Shown here: positions 1-7,800 of the stretch, piece by piece
How positions within the stretch are numbered: the first letter of the stretch is position 1
How the letters are laid out: every line of letters starts with the position of its first letter
Assembly (NCBI GenBank): GCA_905221605.1
Contig: CAJNDS010001711.1
Span: 1-10,320 of the forward strand
Length of the DNA stretch: 10,320 nt
DNA from: Symbiodinium natans
Lineage: Eukaryota; Sar; Dinophyceae; Suessiales; Symbiodiniaceae
Direction: 5' to 3'
Made by a program: the position numbers and the translations under genes
The notes under the pieces: generated by a model
The model's input: only the letters and a program-made list of their open reading frames with translations
Database searches by the model: none
What the model was told of the DNA's origin: nothing

Positions 1-208
1 ACACCACACACCACACACCACACACACACACACACCACACACCACACACACACACACACACACCCCACACACACACACACACACCACGCACACCACACAT
101 ACCACACACACACACACAGACACCACACACAGCCCACACATACACACACCACACATACCACACACACACACACAGACACCACACACAGCCCACACATACA
201 CACACAAC
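1..208. repeat. CA-rich simple sequence with an exact 56-bp tandem duplication
   Basis: The tract is mostly (CA)n with ACC interruptions. Positions 91-146 and 147-202 are identical 56-bp copies that share rare marker words (ACATACC, CAGACACC, CAGCCCAC), so a longer segment was duplicated inside the dinucleotide array. There is no coding signal. Confidence 0.93.
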
Positions 209-366
209 ACGACACGACACGACACGACACGACACGACACGACACGACAACACGACAACACGACAGCGACACGACACAACACCACACAACACAACACCAC
301 ACGACACGACACGACACGACAACACGACAACACGACAACACGACAACACGACAACACGACAACACA
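209..366. repeat. GACAC / GACAACAC microsatellite
   Basis: A run of 5-bp GACAC units (about 210-250 and 300-330) alternates with 8-bp GACAACAC units (about 250-270 and 320-366). The 8-mer equals GAC plus AACAC, so it appears to have grown from the same core word by slippage. Confidence 0.9.
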
Positions 367-376
367 ACACCACGAC

Positions 377-455
377 AGCACAACACCGACACCACACAAC
401 ACCACACAGCACAACACCGACACCACACAACACCACACAGCACAACACAACACCA
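377..455. repeat. 31-bp tandem repeat, two full copies plus a diverged third
   Basis: Copies start at 377, 408 and 439 with the word AGCACAACAC and a constant period of 31 bp. The first two copies are identical. The third diverges after about ten bases, where CGACACC is replaced by AACACC. Confidence 0.85.
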
Positions 456-483
456 CACAACACCACACAACACCACACAACAC

Positions 484-1112
484 ACACACACACAACACAC
501 ACAACACACACAACACACACAACACACACAACACACACAACACACACAACACACACAACACACACAACACACACAACACACACAACACACACAACACACA
601 CAACACACACAACACACACAACACACACAAAACACACAACACACACAACACACACAACACACACAACACACACAACACACACACCACACACAACACACAC
701 AACACACACACCACACACAACACACACAACACACACAACACACACAACACACACAACACACACAACACACACAACACACACAACACACACAACACACACA
801 ACACACACAACACACACAACACACACAACACACACAACACACACAACACACACAACACACACAACACACACAACACACACACACACACAAACACAACACA
901 CACAACACACACAACACACACAACACACACAACACACACAACACACACAACACACACAACACACACAACACACACAACACACACATCACACACAACACAC
1001 ACAACACACACAACACACACAACACACACAACACACACAACACACACAACACACACAACACACACAACACACACAACACACACAACACACACAACACACA
1101 CAACACACACAA
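484..1112. repeat. AACACACAC 9-bp satellite, about 600 bp
   Basis: A long, very regular array of the 9-bp unit AACACACAC with few interruptions (an extra A near 630, ACC near 684 and 710, ATC near 986). It is the largest homogeneous block in the window. The frames through it on the minus strand encode only Cys/Val/Trp low-complexity strings and are not genes. Confidence 0.93.
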
Positions 1113-1214
1113 CAAACACACAAAACACACACAACAAAAACAAAAAACACACAACACAACAAACCACACCACAACACACAACACACAAACCCCACAACCA
1201 CACAAAAAACACAC
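1113..1214. repeat. degenerate A/C-rich spacer
   Basis: Irregular A- and C-only sequence with short A runs (near 1135-1146 and 1204-1209) separates two regular arrays. I see no unit structure and no gene. Confidence 0.7.
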
Positions 1215-1370
1215 AGCACACAGCACACAGCACACAGCACACAGCACACACCCACAGCACAGCACAGCACAGCACAGCACAGCACAGCACAGCACAGCAC
1301 AGCACAGCACAGCACAGCACAGCACAGCACAGCACAGCACAGCACAACACAACACAACACAACACAATAC
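1215..1370. repeat. AGCACAC then AGCAC array, grading into AACAC
   Basis: Five 7-bp AGCACAC units (1215-1249) are followed by 18 perfect 5-bp AGCAC units (1256-1345), then four AACAC units and one AATAC. The G is the only change from the AAC-type units around it. This suggests that one mutated unit was amplified locally. Confidence 0.9.
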
Positions 1371-1735
1371 ACCACACACACACACACACACAAACAACAC
1401 ACAACACACACAACGCACAACGCACACAACGCACACAACGCACAACACACAACACACAACACACAACACACAACACACAACACACAACACACAACACACA
1501 ACACACAACACACAACACACAACACACAACACACAACACACAACACACAACACACAACACAACACACAACACAACACACAACACCACACACAACACCACA
1601 CACAACACAACACACAACACAACACACAACACAACACACAACACAACACACAACACAACACACAACACAACACACAACACAACACACAACACAACACACA
1701 ACACAACACACAACACAACACACAACACACAACCA
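1371..1735. repeat. AACACAC 7-mer array followed by a 12-bp compound array
   Basis: After a short CA run with AACGCAC variants (about 1411-1440), a 7-bp AACACAC array covers about 1441-1556. From about 1557 to 1735 the period becomes 12 bp, AACACAC plus AACAC, a compound of the two shorter units. Two early 12-mer units carry ACC variants. Confidence 0.88.
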
Positions 1736-2085
1736 CACAACCACACAACACAAACACACCAACACACAAACAAACAACACACAACACACAACACACAACA
1801 CACAACACACAACACACAACACACAACACACAACACACAACACACACACACACACAACACACACAACACACACACACACAAAACACACAACGCACAACGC
1901 ACAACACACAACACACAACACACACAACACAACGCACAACACAAAACACACAACACACATCACACCACACACACAACACACAACACACAAAACACAACGC
2001 ACAACACACAACACACAACCCACAACACACAACCACACAACCACACAACCACACAACCCGCAACACACAACACACACACACACAC
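1736..2085. repeat. mixed AAC(AC)n and CCACACAA simple sequence
   Basis: Shorter, mixed runs of 7-bp units with AACCACAC, AACGCAC and AAACAC variants, ending in a (CA)n run at about 2068-2086. It has no gene and no secondary unit longer than about 8 bp that I can see. Confidence 0.8.
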
Positions 2086-2320
2086 ACCAACACCAACACC
2101 AACACCAACACCAACACCAACACCAACACCAACACCAACACCAACACCAACACCAACACCAACACCAACACCAACACCAAGACCAAGACCAAGACCAAGA
2201 CCAAGACCAAGACCATGACCATGACCAAGACCAAGACCAAGACCAAGACCAAGACCAAGACCAACACCAACACCAACACCAACACCAATACCAATACCAA
2301 CACCAACACCAACACCAACC
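2086..2320. repeat. CCAACA hexamer array with nested CCAAGA and CCATGA core
   Basis: About 15 CCAACA units are followed by 6 CCAAGA (2177-2212), 2 CCATGA (2213-2224), 6 CCAAGA (2225-2260), 4 CCAACA, 2 CCAATA, and more CCAACA to about 2320. The centre is symmetric in unit order (6-2-6). The array ends abruptly in unique sequence. Confidence 0.93.
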
Positions 2321-2360
2321 AGCAGCAATCAGCAATACTTTTCAAATCGCCTATAGACAT

Positions 2361-2394
2361 CCTGAACCTCTGAACCCTAAAACCTAAACCTCTG
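2361..2394 (-). repeat. short degenerate CCCTAAA telomere-like tract
   Basis: Words such as GAACCCTAAAACCTAAACC are imperfect C-strand copies of the TTTAGGG telomere motif. It is the first telomere-like element after the simple-sequence array. Confidence 0.6.
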
Positions 2395-2400
2395 TGCGTT

Positions 2401-2590
2401 TCTTGGGAGGTGCTGCTTTTTCGGCTTTGGCCGGCCCATGGCGAATGGGCCCGGGGCATCAGACCTGATATTCCGGGGTTTGGGGAACCAAGCTACTGGC
2501 TCTTAGTAGGGAATGAGGGAAGTAGGTACCTTACCGTACGACGCAGATGGAAAGGCCCTTAAGAAGGGGACCATCTAGGGTGCACAACCC
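2401..2590. other. unique-looking intergenic DNA with a GC hairpin
   Basis: There is no open frame of credible length and no recognised RNA gene. The only structure I see is an inverted repeat: CCGGCCCAT (2431-2439) faces ATGGGCCCGG (2445-2454) across a 5-base loop, with one unpaired G. Confidence 0.55.
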
Positions 2591-2594
2591 GAAG

Positions 2595-2700
2595 CCCTAA
2601 ACCCTAGTCCTGAACCCTAAACCCTCACTTTAAACCCTAGAACCAAACACCAACAGCGGTTTCGGGTTTCGGGTTTAGGGTTTAGGGTTAAGGTTTAGGG
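2595..2700. repeat. fold-back pair of telomere-like tracts
   Basis: CCCTAAA-type units (2595-2640) face TTTAGGG-type units (2658-2700) across a spacer of about 20 bp. The arms include variants (TTTCGGG, CCCTGAA), so the hairpin would be imperfect. Confidence 0.8.
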
Positions 2701-2837
2701 TGGTTTACAAATGCCCACGTGCTTTTCATGATGAATCCCCTTCGAGTGTATGGGGAATAGGAAGCTTAATATCGGGGGGAAGGGGAGGGGATTGCTGTAG
2801 TTGGTTGGCAGTTTTCCTCTTTCGAGTTGAGGTTGCA

Positions 2838-2937
2838 GGGTTTGGGGTTTAGGGCTTGGGGTTTGGGGTTTAGGGTTTGGGGTTTAGGGTTTGGGGTTTA
2901 GGGATTGGGGTTTAGGGTTTGGGGTTTATGGTTTGGG
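2838..2937 (+). repeat. telomere-like tract alternating TTTGGGG and TTTAGGG
   Basis: The tract alternates TTTGGGG and TTTAGGG almost strictly, making a 14-bp higher-order unit (GGGTTTGGGGTTTA). Scattered variants include GCTTGGGG, GATTGGGG and TTTATGG. A short frame through it (2905-3102) has repeat composition and is not a gene. Confidence 0.85.
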
Positions 2938-3035
2938 GCTTGTGCGGGTTGCCGTTTAGGGTCGATTTGTGAAGTCTCTGAATGCATCCTCCATGCCGAG
3001 GGCAGCTGTCAATGGCAATTACCCCCAGAAGGCCT

Positions 3036-3120
3036 GGTGCGTCATGGGTTTAGGGTTTGGGGTTTAGGGTTCAGGGTTCAGGGTTTAGGGTTTAGGGTTT
3101 AGGGTTTAAGGTGCGTCATG
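3036..3120 (+). repeat. 63-bp telomere-like tract flanked by an 11-bp direct repeat
   Basis: GGTGCGTCATG occurs at 3036-3046 and again, identically, at 3110-3120. Everything between (3047-3109) is TTTAGGG/TTCAGGG/TTTGGGG repeat. The flanking duplication looks like a target-site duplication or the scar of repair of a staggered break. The inserted tract has no reading frame. Confidence 0.8.
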
Positions 3121-3176
3121 CGCCAACATTGTCGAGATTTCTGTGTGCAGCCTCCACACCCTAAGCCTCTGAAAGT

Positions 3177-3232
3177 TTTAGGGTTTAGGTTTCGTAGGGA
3201 ACTCCAAACCCAGACCCTGAACCCTAAACCCC
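3177..3232. repeat. small telomere-like inverted pair
   Basis: TTTTAGGGTTTAGGTTTC (3177-3194) faces CCAAACCCAGACCCTGAACCCTAAACCCC (about 3204-3232) across the word GTAGGGAACT. This is the same facing arrangement as the tracts near 2600 and 3500. Confidence 0.65.
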
Positions 3233-3470
3233 ACGGCGCCGAAGCCGTCCAGCCCTCAAACTCGACATCTTGAGCTGAAGTGTTCGGGGTGGAGGGTTCA
3301 GCGCTGCTTGTTGGGTTTCGTGTTTCGGGCTTGGAGTGTAGGATTTGAGGGTTTTGGGTTGAGTTTAGGGCTCTGGGTCTAGAAAGTTTTTGCCATGACG
3401 TGCAGGTGACATGGGATTTGGCAACTGCCACCCCCAACGTCCTGCCCGTCGCGGATGGAAGGCCATGTTT
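3233..3470. other. unique-looking intergenic DNA, no gene seen
   Basis: Scattered single GGGTTT/TTTAGGG words occur (3314, 3355-3370), but there is no array. A minus-strand frame at 3099-3437 is rich in Ser/Pro/Asn, spans the telomere-like tracts and resembles no family I know. I do not call it a gene. Confidence 0.5.
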
Positions 3471-3572
3471 TGGGGTTTAGGGAGTCTAGGAAGTTTAGGG
3501 AGTTTAGGGAGTTTAGGGAGTTTAGGGTTTTTGGTTACATCCTAAACCCCAACCCTAAAAGAGCTAGACTCC
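3471..3572. repeat. GTTTAGGGA 9-mer tract within an inverted repeat
   Basis: The 9-bp unit GTTTAGGGA is repeated several times (about 3475-3530). It is followed, after TTTTTGGTTACAT, by CCTAAACCCCAACCCTAAAA in the opposite orientation (3541-3560). The outer arms GGAGTCTAG (3481-3489) and CTAGACTCC (3564-3572) are exact reverse complements, so the whole block is a fold-back. Confidence 0.8.
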
Positions 3573-3632
3573 TGCCCTTCAGGTGTTTAAGGCTCAAGGT
3601 TTGGTTGAGGCGGAAGTTGTAAGTCACGCGTG

Positions 3633-3780
3633 GTTTAGGGGTTTTTAGGGTTTCTAGGGTTTAGGGTTTGGAGGGTTTTTAGGGCTTTCGGCTTTCTAGG
3701 CGTTTGGGTTTCTAAGGGTTTCTAAGGCTTCCTAAGGCTTTCTAGGGGGCCTCTAGGGTTTCCCGGGTTTCTTTGGGTTT
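3633..3780 (+). repeat. degenerate 10-11 bp GGGTTTCTA-type tract
   Basis: Units such as GGGTTTCTAA, GGCTTTCTAG and GGCTTCCTAAG form a longer variant of the telomere motif with CT inserted after the T run. The tract decays from GTTTAGGGG at its left edge to GGGTTTCTTTGGG at the right. Confidence 0.75.
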
Positions 3781-3873
3781 TGGGCCATGCGCCTTGCGCA
3801 GGCTGCTCATGGCTCTGTGCGACGGCGGCTTGCAGTACGTTTTTGGAGGCGCCTTTGACTCACTGTTGGTGCG

Positions 3874-3935
3874 TAGGGAATGAAAGAATGAACTGCTGTT
3901 GTAGTTACTAGTGCTAGTGTTCTTTCATTTCCCTA
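3874..3935. repeat. 15-bp inverted repeat (hairpin) next to a telomere-like tract
   Basis: TAGGGAATGAAAGAA (3874-3888) is the reverse complement of TTCTTTCATTTCCCTA (3920-3935) except for one extra T. The 31-base spacer contains the smaller near-palindrome ACTAGTGCTAGT. The right arm runs directly into the CCCTAAA tract. It could be a small non-autonomous element end or a cruciform. I do not recognise it. Confidence 0.75.
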
Positions 3936-4026
3936 AACCCGAAACCCTAAACCCTAAACCCTAAACCCTGAACCCTGAACCCTGAACCCTAAACCCTAAA
4001 CCCTAAACCCTAAACCCTAAACCCTA
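3931..4026 (-). repeat. CCCTAAA telomere-like tract, about 13 units
   Basis: This is the most telomere-like tract in the window: CCCTAAA units with three consecutive CCCTGAA variants in the middle, a CCCGAAA near the left edge, and the last five units perfect. The unit is the Arabidopsis-type heptamer that dinoflagellates also use at telomeres. Confidence 0.9.
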
Positions 4027-4072
4027 CGCTCCCTTCAAGTGGGTTTGTGACTCCGAGGTTGCTTGCGTTCTC

Positions 4073-4200
4073 TGAGGGTTTAGGGGCTTAGAGGGGTTCA
4101 GGGGTTTAGGGGTTCAGAGGTTCAGGGGCTTAGGGGTTCAGGGGCTTAGGGGTTCAGGGGTTTAGGGGTTTAGGGTTAAGGTTGTAGGGTTCAGGGTTGA
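4073..4200 (+). repeat. 8-bp TTTAGGGG / TTCAGGGG / CTTAGGGG tract
   Basis: The unit here is 8 bp with four Gs. TTTAGGGG, TTCAGGGG and CTTAGGGG alternate (about 4078-4170), then 7-bp units follow with a TTAAGG interruption. It is a separate variant family from the 7- and 9-bp tracts nearby. Confidence 0.85.
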
Positions 4201-4372
4201 GCTTGGCCAGTTCTTCGTAGGGAGGTTGGGTATACCCCTTTAAGGTGATCATACGTACTCCGCTCCGATACAACCCTGTAAGCTGATCATACAGGGACCC
4301 TAACCCCAACTCCCCAATTCTCTACAAAGAGCCGCCTAGCTCCGACCCAAATCTCCAACACCTTGGGTGCGT
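4201..4372. other. unique-looking DNA with a duplicated TGATCATAC word and a hairpin
   Basis: AAGGTGATCATAC (4242-4254) and TAAGCTGATCATAC (4279-4292) are imperfect direct copies. The second lies inside a perfect 7-bp stem, CCCTGTA (4274-4280) with TACAGGG (4290-4296) around a 9-base loop. I recognise no tRNA, 5S or snRNA gene here. Confidence 0.5.
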
Positions 4373-4470
4373 TCAGGGTTTAGGGTTTGGGGTTTGGGGC
4401 TTTGGGGTTTTGAGGTCAGTTTTTAGGCTTGTGGTCTTGTTTCTTCGTTTGGGGTTTGGGGTCGTTAAGT
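4373..4470 (+). repeat. TTTGGGG-rich telomere-like tract
   Basis: TTCAGGG, TTTAGGG and TTTGGGG units (4373-4412) are followed by looser T- and G-rich words and another pair of TTTGGGG units near 4449-4461. It continues the mosaic in the plus orientation. Confidence 0.7.
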
Positions 4471-4482
4471 TGTTTGGGCTCA

Positions 4483-4536
4483 TATCGTAGCCCTAAATCC
4501 TAAACCCTAAACCCTGAACCCTAAACCCTAAACCCT
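4483..4536 (-). repeat. CCCTAAA telomere-like tract next to the retroelement
   Basis: About seven CCCTAAA-type units, with a CCCTAAAT start and one CCCTGAA. They end at CGCGAG about 20 bp before the probable LTR start. It is the last telomere-like tract before the mobile element. Confidence 0.85.
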
Positions 4537-4557
4537 CGCGAGTGCACAAAGAGTTCA

Positions 4558-4787
4558 TGTTCAGAGTTATGCTGCTATCACATGGCCCAAGGTCTACAGG
4601 GGCCCAGGCCACCAGCAAGTTCTCTTTTTAGAAATCGCATATGTATAGTGTACAGTATGAGCACAGACGTTATAGGACACAGACTCCTATCAGATCTTGT
4701 CTTTTCTGGTCTTTTGTTGTGTTGTTGCTGCCTGGTGACAAAAAGAGCCCTGCGTAACCCCGCTGTGGAGCTTCCTGCCCACGCGAG
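4558..4787 (+). repeat. putative 5' LTR / leader of the retrotransposon
   Basis: This unique segment lies between the last telomere-like tract and the primer-binding site, where a 5' LTR must end. A possible start is TGTTCAGAG at 4558. T-rich words (TTCTCTTTTTAG near 4620, CTTTTCTGGTCTTTTG near 4700) could serve a dinoflagellate promoter, since these genomes usually lack TATA boxes. No clear terminal CA adjoins the primer site; the nearest is at 4780-4781. Without the 3' copy both boundaries are guesses. Short frames on both strands here look spurious. Confidence 0.4.
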
Positions 4788-4804
4788 GGTTATGAGCCCA
4801 ACGC
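4788..4804 (+). promoter_or_regulatory. primer-binding site of the half-tRNA (initiator Met) type
   Basis: GGTTATGAGCCCAACGC reads on the other strand as GCGTTGGGCTCATAACC. This is the 5' side and loop of a tRNA-Met anticodon arm: stem TTGGG, then the 7-base loop CTCATAA with a CAT anticodon. Drosophila copia primes reverse transcription with a 5' fragment of initiator tRNA-Met that pairs to the same region (established knowledge). The tRNA-like match fades just upstream, where CTC replaces the expected stem bases, consistent with the LTR/primer-site border at about 4786. The exact host tRNA sequence was not available to me. Confidence 0.75.
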
Positions 4805-4839
4805 TAAGTAAAAGGGCCCTGTAGAAAGTAGACCTTGCC

Positions 4840-7800
4840 ATGGCAAACTTCCCGAACCCCTTCTGGTCAGATGCAGTGCAGCAGGAATTTCGCCGTGCAC
4901 AACAGGTCGTGCAAGAGGACCCTGGGGAGAGAGGTGCAGCCATAAGGGAAGGCGATGAATCTGAACGTGAACCGCCGTATGAGCTTGGACCTCAAGCCCA
5001 GGAAACTCCTGAGGCCGGAGCAGGAGATGCTGTTCCGCAGGAGAGTGTCCCACAGCCTGCAGAAGAACTACGTAGTATCAACCCTGCGCAGCAGCAGGAA
5101 CCGGAGGCACAAGTTGCCCGGGATGCATCACGAGGTCACTACAGCGTTACTGGATTGAGTGAGTTTTCGGCTATGGAGCGTGGTACAATGAAAGGCCTTG
5201 AAGCATTGGGTCTGAGAGAAGTTGATGACAGAGAGTTAGTTCCTGATTATTCCGCGCCGCCTGTTGAGACCCAGTCCGGGAGCAGAGATCCTTTTGGCGA
5301 TCTGGCGTCAATGCTGCGTGTGCTGATGCAAGGCCAGCAGTCTTTGGTGGAGCGAATGGATAAGCTGGAGAGCTCCAAAGCATCGTCGTCGTCTGCGGGT
5401 GCAAGCTCTAGTGTCCCTGAACCACGTCCGAAAGCTGTGTTTCCTCCTCAGTTCGTTGGCACACCAGCTGTGACAGGCAAGCCGGCAGACCTTGGGGAAG
5501 CTGGGACGGGGTCGGGCGGGAGAGGGGGTCAAATGGGACCGCCAACTGAGGCCCAGGCCCAGGCTCCGAGTGCGGGTGTGGTTGAAGTTGAAGGGTCAAA
5601 GTACGCCTGGCGAGTCACGCCCGAAGGATTGAAGCTTGAGAAACAGGCCCCAACACGACCGGCAAGAGCCGTGTCCGTAGCTGAGGTCTTGAGCCCAAGG
5701 GCTAGGTCACCCTTCGTACCCGTCACTCCCGATAAATCCCCAAAGCGAGGACGAGAGCCTAGGACTCGTAGTGAAAGTCCTCAAAGAGCTCGTCAATCTG
5801 GAGGAGCTGCTGCAAGCTTGTCAGGACCTCTTGACATGGGTAACTTTGGGTATGAGAACTATGTTCAGCTGTATCAAGATGCCTTGCGTCCCGGTGAGCC
5901 TCCACCCATTCCCGAATTCTTAAGAAAGCAGCCCGGTCAGGACAGAGGTAGAAGTAGCCCTGCTCGAAAGGCCGTAGGTGTCAGCAGTGGGTTGAAGTAC
6001 CCAGTGAGCCCAGGAGGTACTGAAATTAGGCCACCCCCACCTCCAGGCCTTAGAGCTCAAGCCGAAATGCAACCTGAAGAACCCATCAAGTACGTGCCTG
6101 AGCTTCCTCAACTTGACAAGTATGATCCTACTAACTCCAGTATTACTGCAGGTGATTGGCTGGCAACGTTGGGTCCCACCATGTCGTCGTTGAGTCAGGG
6201 CGCGCGTGAGTGGTGGGGAGATGTGTTGCGTGAGTCGAAACAGTTGTACACACGTTGGCTACTCGCGTCACCTCTCGACCGACTTAGTATTTACCCCGAA
6301 GCCCTCGTTGAACTTCACCAAACCGGTAGATTCAGTAGGGTAGAGCAGAAAGCAGTGCCCATGTTGCTGAAGTGTGTTGGTGCAGATTTGCGTGAGGACA
6401 TAGTTACGTCTAGATTGTTTTCGACCGCTGCAATCGTGTATAAGACCATGTGTAAGTACCAACCTGGGGGAAGTGCAGAGCGTGAACAACTGCTTAACTA
6501 CATTACACACCCAGGAAGCAGTGCAACTGCACATGCCGCAGTCAAGGCGATCAGGAAATGGCGTCGTTGGATTGTCAGATCGACTGAGGTTGGCCTGAAT
6601 CTCCCAGACCCGTCGTTGCAGGTGAAAGGTCTAGACAGTCTTCATCCTCCGAATTTGTCCACCTCTTCGTTGTTTCGCCTTCAAACCTTTAGGACGAACC
6701 ACTTGCTTGACCAAGTTCCCAACCAGGATGCTGTCAGTAAGTACGCTGAGCTTTTGTTGGCCGAGTGCGAGGCTGCAGCATTGAGTGAGGACCCCAAGAA
6801 GCATAAGGTTGCTCGGGTTGAGACGCCGGGTGGTGGGGAGTCCAAGGGGAAGGGTGCTGAAGCGAAGGGTGGTGGTAAGGGTGGAAAGGGCAATCCTAAG
6901 CCAGCATGCAAGCACTGGATGACTGAAGCTGGATGTCACTATGCCGATAAATGTCATTTTACGCACGCCCCCATAGGTAAGGGAACTGGCAGGTGTTTTC
7001 TATGCAGTGCCACTGGTCACATGAAAGATGCATGTCCCCGCAAAAACCCTGAAGCTGCTAAGGTTGAGGATACCCTGCCCAAAGCCAAGGGTAAGGGGGG
7101 AACCAAGAGCGCTAAGAAGGCTGAGGCTGCAAGCGCCGCGGAGTCCGCCCAGGCTGCTAGTGCAGGTTCGGGGGAGGGGCAGCTGGGAGCATCAAGCGCC
7201 CAAATGATGCAAGAGGCCACGAACTTGCTGCGGTCCCTGCAGCTTAAAGCGCTCAATGTCGGCGCTGAGTTGGTGCCAGAGTTGTTCCAAAACGACCGCG
7301 CGAGTTTTGAGCCGTCTGACGCAGCCCATCTGGGCGTGCCGGATGGCCCCGGCCTTAGTTGCAAGTATGGCCTGATCGATTCCGGTGCAAGCGCGTGCCT
7401 TAGACCGAAGCTTGAGGGCGAGGACTTGAGTGCTCTCAGGAGACATGAAGTGAATCTCGCATCAGGTTCCGCGATGTTATGGGTGAACTCACTAGGCACA
7501 CTTATCACTGACCAAGAGGCTGAGCCGATTGTTTCCCTAGGACAGCTTATCGAGCTTGGATGTCGGCTAGACTGGTCAGGCCGAAGGTGTGTGCTGGCAC
7601 ACCCACAACGCGGAAAGATTGAAGTTCTCACTACTTCTGGATGCCCCCGAGTGTCAGAAACTGAGGCATACAAGTTGATCGCCGAAATTGAGCAACATCG
7701 CATGTGGAGCTTCGCCAATGACCTGTGTGCACGAACGCTCGAAATCCGCACAGCGCACAACACTGAAATTGAGCTTTTAGACAAGTTGATTCATGAAGTG

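Noticed and set aside
986-2335. Long minus-strand frames (449 and 122 codons) through the A/C-rich array
   Set aside because: They encode only Cys/Val/Trp/Leu or Gly/Val strings forced by the repeat units. There is no domain and no non-repeat composition, so stop-free reading is an artefact of the repeats lacking stop words.
2905-3437. Two short frames (65 codons plus strand, 112 codons minus strand) across the telomere-like mosaic
   Set aside because: Their sequences are translations of TTTAGGG/CCCTAAA units (GFRVWGLGF-type strings) and unique spacer with no recognisable family.
3591-3598. GGCTCAAG, resembling the 3' end of the dinoflagellate spliced leader
   Set aside because: Only eight bases match cleanly and the upstream TTTT of the leader is replaced by TTAA. 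This is expected by chance in a region this size, and no retrocopied gene follows.
4274-4296. Possible small RNA or terminator hairpin (CCCTGTA…TACAGGG)
   Set aside because: The 7-bp stem is isolated, with no promoter, T run or gene next to it. It is kept only as a structural note.
7017-7784. 255-codon minus-strand frame opposite the protease region
   Set aside because: It is a shadow of the plus-strand polyprotein: Ser/Arg/Pro-rich composition, no motif, and the plus strand carries intact protease and zinc-finger signatures here.
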